Under the pieces are notes generated by a model. That model did no database searches, was not told where the DNA came from, and saw only the letters and a list, made by a program, of their open reading frames with translations. Shown here piece by piece: positions 59,346 through 64,000 of a stretch of DNA of 64,000 nucleotides. Origin of the DNA: Avena insularis (taxonomy: Eukaryota; Streptophyta; Magnoliopsida; Poales; Poaceae); the NCBI GenBank assembly GCA_023614405.1, contig CM042694.1, positions 131,445,711-131,509,710 of the forward strand, read 5' to 3'. A program made the translations under genes and the position numbers. The number at the start of each line of letters is the position of its first letter. Position 1 is the first letter of the stretch.

Positions 59346-60640
59346 TTGTTACTCACCCTTGAGTGACAGAGCTATAATGAATAATAGCGAGAAATAAAAT
59401 CAAGCAAGAAACTCACAAGTTCAAGGTTGTACCATATTCCATCATCACAAATCCTGAAACCTTAAACATGAGTATAATACCTGAACAATTGCACTTAAGT
59501 TTGCTTCCTAACCGCATATAACTCGCTAGCTAATAATTCTTAAACTCAAAAGAGACTGCCAAAAAATTGGTTAGGCTTGCGAATCAATTATTTTCAGCGC
59601 CCCTCATTTATGAGAGTAAAATCTTTTTAAGCAAGGATGCTTTAGTCAAATTAGGGGTGCACTAGTAGATGTCAAAAGAAGGATAAACTTAGAGATTTTC
59701 ATTAACATCCACTTCTAAATTCGTGGCTCTCCAACACCCCATCTTTTCCTTGTTTTACTAGAACTTTTAAAGATTATAAGTGGTGAGGTGATGCCAAGAC
59801 TTTCATAAGGACCAAATAATTTCAGCTCATATCTTGATAGTGGTTTCTTTTGCTCAAGTACCTGGGATCATGGAATTAAAATTTTGCTCACCACAGCAAT
59901 GCTACAAATGTCTACCCAACTCATAGCCGAAATCTGAGATGAACTCAAGATCGTTCATAGGCCATAGGAGTTGTTAGTTCCATGAAGTTTGAGTACTCTC
60001 ATAAATCTTCTCAAATAAGTAACTCTTTTCAACAAAGCAAGGCAAGTTTGGCATCTCCCTCAATCACCACAAGATATTCATTCCTTCAAATAATTCTTTT
60101 CAAAAGGTGTTATCAAGTCAAACCATTAAGATGCAGGGTTGAGTGCTACTAACATTAAACCCTTAAGACAAAAACATGGCACCAAAGTGGTCAAGAAGAC
60201 ACTTTCTCTTGTTCTAAAAAGATTGGAATTTAATCCAACAAGGTTGTTTTTCTAACCGAGAATAATTGCCATAAGTCGAAGCCAAAGTAGTGACATTAGC
60301 TTTGAGATTAAGTCCTAAAAGATAATGAGCTAAGCATGAAGTAGAACTCAAGTGCAACCGAACAAACATAGTGCATTCATGAATAAACTTACAGAAGGAT
60401 GGAAAATAGGAATGTGATACCTCCACTTACTTACTCATTTCTCACTTCGGTCGACTCCTCGCGTTCTTCTCCATATATAAGTCACTTGAAGTAAATAACC
60501 TACAGGAGATCAAAAAGAGAGCCAAGAGAAGTTCACACAAAACAAGATAAAAGCTAAAATAAGTTTTTTGTGTGTTTTCTTTTATAAATGAAAACTGAAG
60601 GTAAACATGCAACTAGAAGAAAAAAATCATAATAATAAAA
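59346..60640 (-). other. Non-coding 3' interior of Athila-like element 3
   Basis: AT-rich with no credible ORF. Its place matches the long untranslated 3' interior of the elements at 22426-37714. Confidence 0.5.
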
Positions 60641-62050
60641 CAAAATTATGAATCCAAAAGGTGGGGAGGAGTTCAATCTCCCCAAGCTTAGGGTTTTAGC
60701 CTATCTTGGATCAACTATCGCTGCCATTGTTGGGAAGCAGATGCTGGTACGGGTAGAGATTCAGGAACTCGGTCATGAAGATGGTGAAGTCCTGGGTGAG
60801 ATTAACAATGTTGGTGTTCACATCATGCAATGTGTTTTCCACGTTGTCGATGCGATGCACCACCTGCTCAAAGTCACTTCTCGGGACATAGTTGAATCCC
60901 GACTGAGGTGGAGGCATACCCTGCTGCTGATGGTACTAGGTAAAAGGTTGTTGATGGTGATGTTGCTGCTCGTAGTCGTCCCAACCCATGTTGTTCTAGT
61001 TTTGCTCATCCTCCTCTTGTTGTTGTTGGCTGCCTCCCGCGTTCTCCCATTTGGGGTTCCCTCCCGGGGGTACAATCCTCCCTGAGGAAATCATTGCTTG
61101 GTCTCCTCCTTATTGAGAACCCAACTCTGTTTTTTGGGCAAACCAAAAGCATGGACTAATGGAAGAAAAACTTGGTGGATGTCACCGTTAGGCTCAAAAT
61201 AAAATTGATAAGCACAGAGGGAGTGTTGGAGCTTGTAGACTCCCATGAATTTGGTGCTTGCCATATGCTTTTCATCCAAGAACTTACTGCTAGTCACATC
61301 TCACTCACGGGGAATGACAATCTCGCTTGCGTAGGCGATCTGCGTGATCAAGCCTCCACAACGTATGTCACCCGAGTGAGATGACCTTTGGAAGTGGAAG
61401 TGTTGGATGAGCAAAGCACCCAAGTCAAATTTGTGCTCCATCTCGGGGTGAAGAGCCATATAAATTACACTTATCTCAGGGCTCGCCATTGCCCCGGTAT
61501 CTCCCTACCCAAAGATAGAATTTGCCAAGAAGCTGGCGAAGTAGCGGACGGTGTGATTCTGGATGGTGGCACTTTTATTATGCAAATAATCAGTGTTCCC
61601 ATGGACAGAAATTTGCTCCCAAGGATACATTGCCTAAAAGAGGACTTCCTCCGTGGTATCAAGCTATTCATCATGGTAGAACCCGAAGCAATCACAAAAT
61701 TTATAGAAAGAAAGGATGTGAGGTTGCCCATTGAGCACGAAACTTATAGTACAATTGCGCTCTTGGATCTCAAGGTCATGCGTGGTGTGCTCGAAGGTCT
61801 CGGTGGAGAGCAGGGAAAAGGGAACCATGCCGGCGTTCTCGGCCTCTATCTTGAAGTCCTCCGTTAGGTCCTGTGGGAGTGGAAATCATGGCACACCCAC
61901 TCGGTGGGTAGCACCTTGCATTCACTCACCCTCTTGTAGTCCTTGTCCAGGGATATCTTCAAGGAGCCCCCTCTGAATGTCTCTTCTGTGCTCCCGGTGG
62001 CTTGGCGCTTCCCGAGGTCCCTGATGTTCCTGAGCCCTTGCCGGTGCAGA
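60641..62050 (-). pseudogene. Athila-like element 3 uncharacterised ORF
   Basis: Minus-strand fragments in several frames: ISVIYMALHPEMEHKFDLGA, FLDEKHMASTKFMGVYKL, FYFEPNGDIHQVFLPLVHAF, GLPKKQSWVL, and a tail GFNYVPRSDFEQVVHRIDNV with NLTQDFTIFMTEFL that could be a short coiled coil. The region is broken by frameshifts (near 61480, 61300 and 61090). I have seen this protein type in gag-only grass Athila elements but know no function. It sits where Athila elements can carry an env-like gene; no transmembrane segment is evident. Confidence 0.5.
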
Positions 62051-62371
62051 AAATCTTCCCAATATTCACTGTGCTGAAAATTTTCAAAGGAAAACTATGG
62101 GCATCAGGTTTCTATCATACAAACAAATGATTACATGCAAAAATTACAAATCCTAACATGATGAATAAAAAATAATCTCAAAATATGATGAACTCATCTA
62201 GATAGCCAATGTGAGGAATTCAACCATGGATTTCAGAAAATAAAGCATGGATCGGGTGAGAAACTTACCAATGTGATGATTCCTCCACTCAAACGAAAGA
62301 AATCGTTGAAGAACCGAGGGTTCTAGGGGATTAGGGTTTGAGTTTGAGAGAGAAAGAGAGAGAAAATGAGA

Positions 62372-62422
62372 GAGGAAGAAGAAGGTTGGCTGGATGGAAG
62401 CCAGCCAACCTTCTTCTTCCTC
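62372..62422. repeat. Perfect 22-bp inverted repeat with 7-nt loop
   Basis: Arms 62372-62393 and 62401-62422 are exact reverse complements (core gaaggttggctgg), with loop atggaag. Preceded by a GA-rich simple stretch (62345-62378). Confidence 0.9.
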
Positions 62423-62578
62423 CATCATCTTTACTGGGCGACCCAGTCCGTACCAACGGTCGTCACTGTTGGATCACAATCTAGGGTTTTGAGATCAAAC
62501 CTGGTAATTAGGTATGGGCGGCTCCGACCATACCATCGTCAGTACCTTTGGAGCAAACCTAGTTATTTTATTTGATAC

Positions 62579-62730
62579 TCGGTATGGGTGGACGGTACGG
62601 AGACCTCCGGCCGTATCGGTGCTCGTTATGAGCCCTGCCTCGAAGAGAAAATTGTTCGTTTCTTTGCGCCATCGGTACGGGCGTATGGTACGGGGATCTC
62701 CGGTTGTACTGGTGCTCGTTATGAGCCATG
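62579..62730. repeat. About 90-bp degenerate tandem duplication
   Basis: Two copies end with ggtgctcgttatgagcc (62623 and 62712) and begin cggtatggg / cggtacggg. On the minus strand both read as a repeated peptide HNEHRYGRRSPYRPP / HNEHQYNRRSPYHTP. Confidence 0.75.
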
Positions 62731-62974
62731 TGCCCCTTTTTCTTCTTTATTTCACAAAACTTTCTTTCCAACTCAACATTTGGCTTCACGATAGCTTATT
62801 TTCTCTGCATTTTTATGACTATAAGAAATTTATTAGAACAACTAAGAAAATTATTGAACTACATTATTTAAAATGGGTTGACTCCCATTAAGCATTTTAT
62901 TAATGAGGGTTAGTTTAGCTAACCAGCCTCCAAGTTTTTAGAACATACCTCGGGCTGCCCTTCATCGAAGGTAC

Positions 62975-63556
62975 TTACCACTTGAACATGTTTAAGCAGT
63001 GATATATATTTCCCACATTGCTCTTGTTTCTTACGAAAATAACAAACAATCTGATCATCATATATATTGAAAACAATTTCCCACTAGAGCAGTCTATGTT
63101 AGCTCCTACAGTGCTAAGAAAATTTCTTCCAAGGATGATTGAAAGTTTGTCATCTTTAGGAACATTAAGTTTAATAAAATCATTGGGTATCACATGTTGA
63201 TCTATTCTAAGTAAAACATCTTTGATCATATCAACATGTTGTTTAGTAGTCTTATCAGCCATTTGCAAAGGAATTGAAGTAGGAGAGTAATCTCCTATGT
63301 TTAATTTCTTAAATAGGGCATAAGACATGACAACAACACCTACACCTAAATCACAAAGAGTATTAAGGATATTAGTTTTTCCAATTGCGCAAGAGATAGT
63401 TGGTATACCTGGGTCCCCAAGCTTAGCAGGCAGCTTATCACCAAAGCTTGTCATTACTGCTACAGTCTTAGTTACCTTTTTCTTTCTATTAAGAATATCT
63501 CGCATGAATTTCTTATAAGTAGGAACTTGAATTGCATCGACCAAAGAAAGTTCCAA
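62975..63556 (-). pseudogene. Athila-like retropepsin (aspartic protease) region
   Basis: LCDLGVGVVVMSYALFKKL holds the Asp-x-Gly catalytic motif, followed by the flap-type region and LSIILGRNFLSTVGANIDC, the hydrophobic ILGRxFL block of plant retropepsins. The upstream part (YKKFMRDILNRKKKVTKTVA, FGDKLPAKLGDPGIPTISC) is the standard Athila gag-protease linker. The usual Gly-Ala after the catalytic Asp-Leu reads Gly-Val, so activity is doubtful. The frame continues upstream past 63556 toward gag. Confidence 0.8.
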
Positions 63557-64000
63557 ATGGAGATTTCCTAGAGCTTCAACAAAAGAATCATAAACGGTTT
63601 TATCCGGTTCATACTGAACACTGTTAGGATAAGGAACTTTCTTCCTAGTTGGTGTTACCTTTTTTACCTTGACTACTGGTTCAACATCTTTTATAGTCTT
63701 CTTCTTTGTTGTAGGTTTTTGCTTGTCCGCTTGTTTCTCACTTGGGGTGATAATTTTCTCTTCTTGTTCTTTTCTGAGCTCGGGTTCTTCTCTTGGACCA
63801 ACCGTCTCAGCATCTAAATCATATTGTTTATCTCTATCTCCTGCCTCATCCTCTTCTTTATATTAGAAGCTTCTTGTTTTCTCTTTTGAGCTTCATAATC
63901 AATATCATATGGTGGATCCACAAGGTTCTCTTCTTTTGGACTCATTTCTTGAGTCTCTCTTGCTTTCCGGGCCTGCTCTTCTTGATACCAAGATGGCCCT
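63557..64000 (-). pseudogene. Athila-like gag C-terminal region, truncated by window end
   Basis: Lys/Glu-rich sequence on the minus strand leads into the protease (for example KVTPTRKKVPYPNSVQYEPD at about 63650-63590). It fits the charged linker between gag and protease. It runs off the window. Confidence 0.5.

Larger units (their letters stand above)
57929..64000 (-). mobile_element. Athila-like Gypsy element 3 (minus), 3' part only, truncated by window end
   Basis: In element orientation from the window edge: gag/protease region (64000-62975), a repeat- and hairpin-bearing stretch (62800-62100), an uncharacterised ORF (about 62050-60640), AT-rich spacer, polypurine tract (59345-59331) and 3' LTR (59330 to about 57929). 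The 5' LTR and gag start lie beyond 64000. No RT or integrase lies between protease and LTR, so this copy or family looks non-autonomous. Confidence 0.75.

Noticed and set aside
62198..62428. Ser/Phe/Leu-rich minus-strand ORF
   Set aside because: It is the translation of the GA/CT-rich tract and the hairpin, not a gene.
1..64000. tRNA, rRNA, organelle or bacterial insertions
   Set aside because: No such sequence was recognised; the only tRNA-related strings are retrotransposon primer sites.

Overview
This window is plant nuclear DNA, almost certainly from a grass. Two multi-exon, intron-bearing genes sit among nested LTR retrotransposons and MITEs. The exon sequences are grass-like, with a GC-rich 5' UTR and a GC-rich MAP65 first exon, and the transposon set (Athila-like elements with a tRNA-Asp-type primer site, a Tat-lineage Gypsy element with an antisense gene, Stowaway-like and hAT MITEs, a CACTA end) is typical of Poaceae. 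I cannot name the species; Pooideae is a guess. There is no bacterial content and no CRISPR.

Layout. 1-553: end of an LTR cut by the window edge. 941-12400 (minus): a large gene for an N-terminal C2-type (NT-C2) plus long coiled-coil protein of about 1913 residues. I reconstructed ten coding exons, one of 4.58 kb, plus a 5' UTR exon. Its introns hold a 24-bp tandem repeat, a fold-back element and LINE scraps. 12836-19272 (minus): a decayed Copia element with 5-bp target duplication gtctt, inserted in an older LINE RNase H fragment. 19555-22009: two roughly 690-bp direct repeats flanking a GRF-type zinc-finger gene fragment, followed by a CACTA end.

22426-37714 is the most striking region: two gag-only Athila-like elements lie head to head as a 15.3-kb imperfect palindrome. 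The two central LTRs have both lost about their first 360-370 bp and meet across a 10-nt spacer. The LTR pairs show that these were two different insertions, and they carry unrelated central parts in their second ORF. All four LTRs keep a hairpin, one base pair of which is changed on both sides between copies.

38933-41318 (minus) is a MAP65/ASE1 microtubule-bundling protein gene of six exons, with one awkward exon junction. It is flanked by a Stowaway-like MITE (38560-38797) and an hAT-type MITE with an 8-bp target duplication (41707-42332). 43428-57616 (minus) is a 14.2-kb Tat-lineage Gypsy element (target duplication tctcc) with decayed gag-pol on the minus strand and a spliced antisense ORF on the plus strand; a 59-bp tandem array lies in one of that ORF's introns. 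From about 57929 to the window end is the 3' part of another Athila-like element on the minus strand, with LTR, a retropepsin region and an uncharacterised ORF but no visible reverse transcriptase.

The two host genes are cytoskeleton- or membrane-linked coiled-coil proteins. Nothing in the sequence shows that they work together. All element coding regions seen here carry stops or frameshifts.
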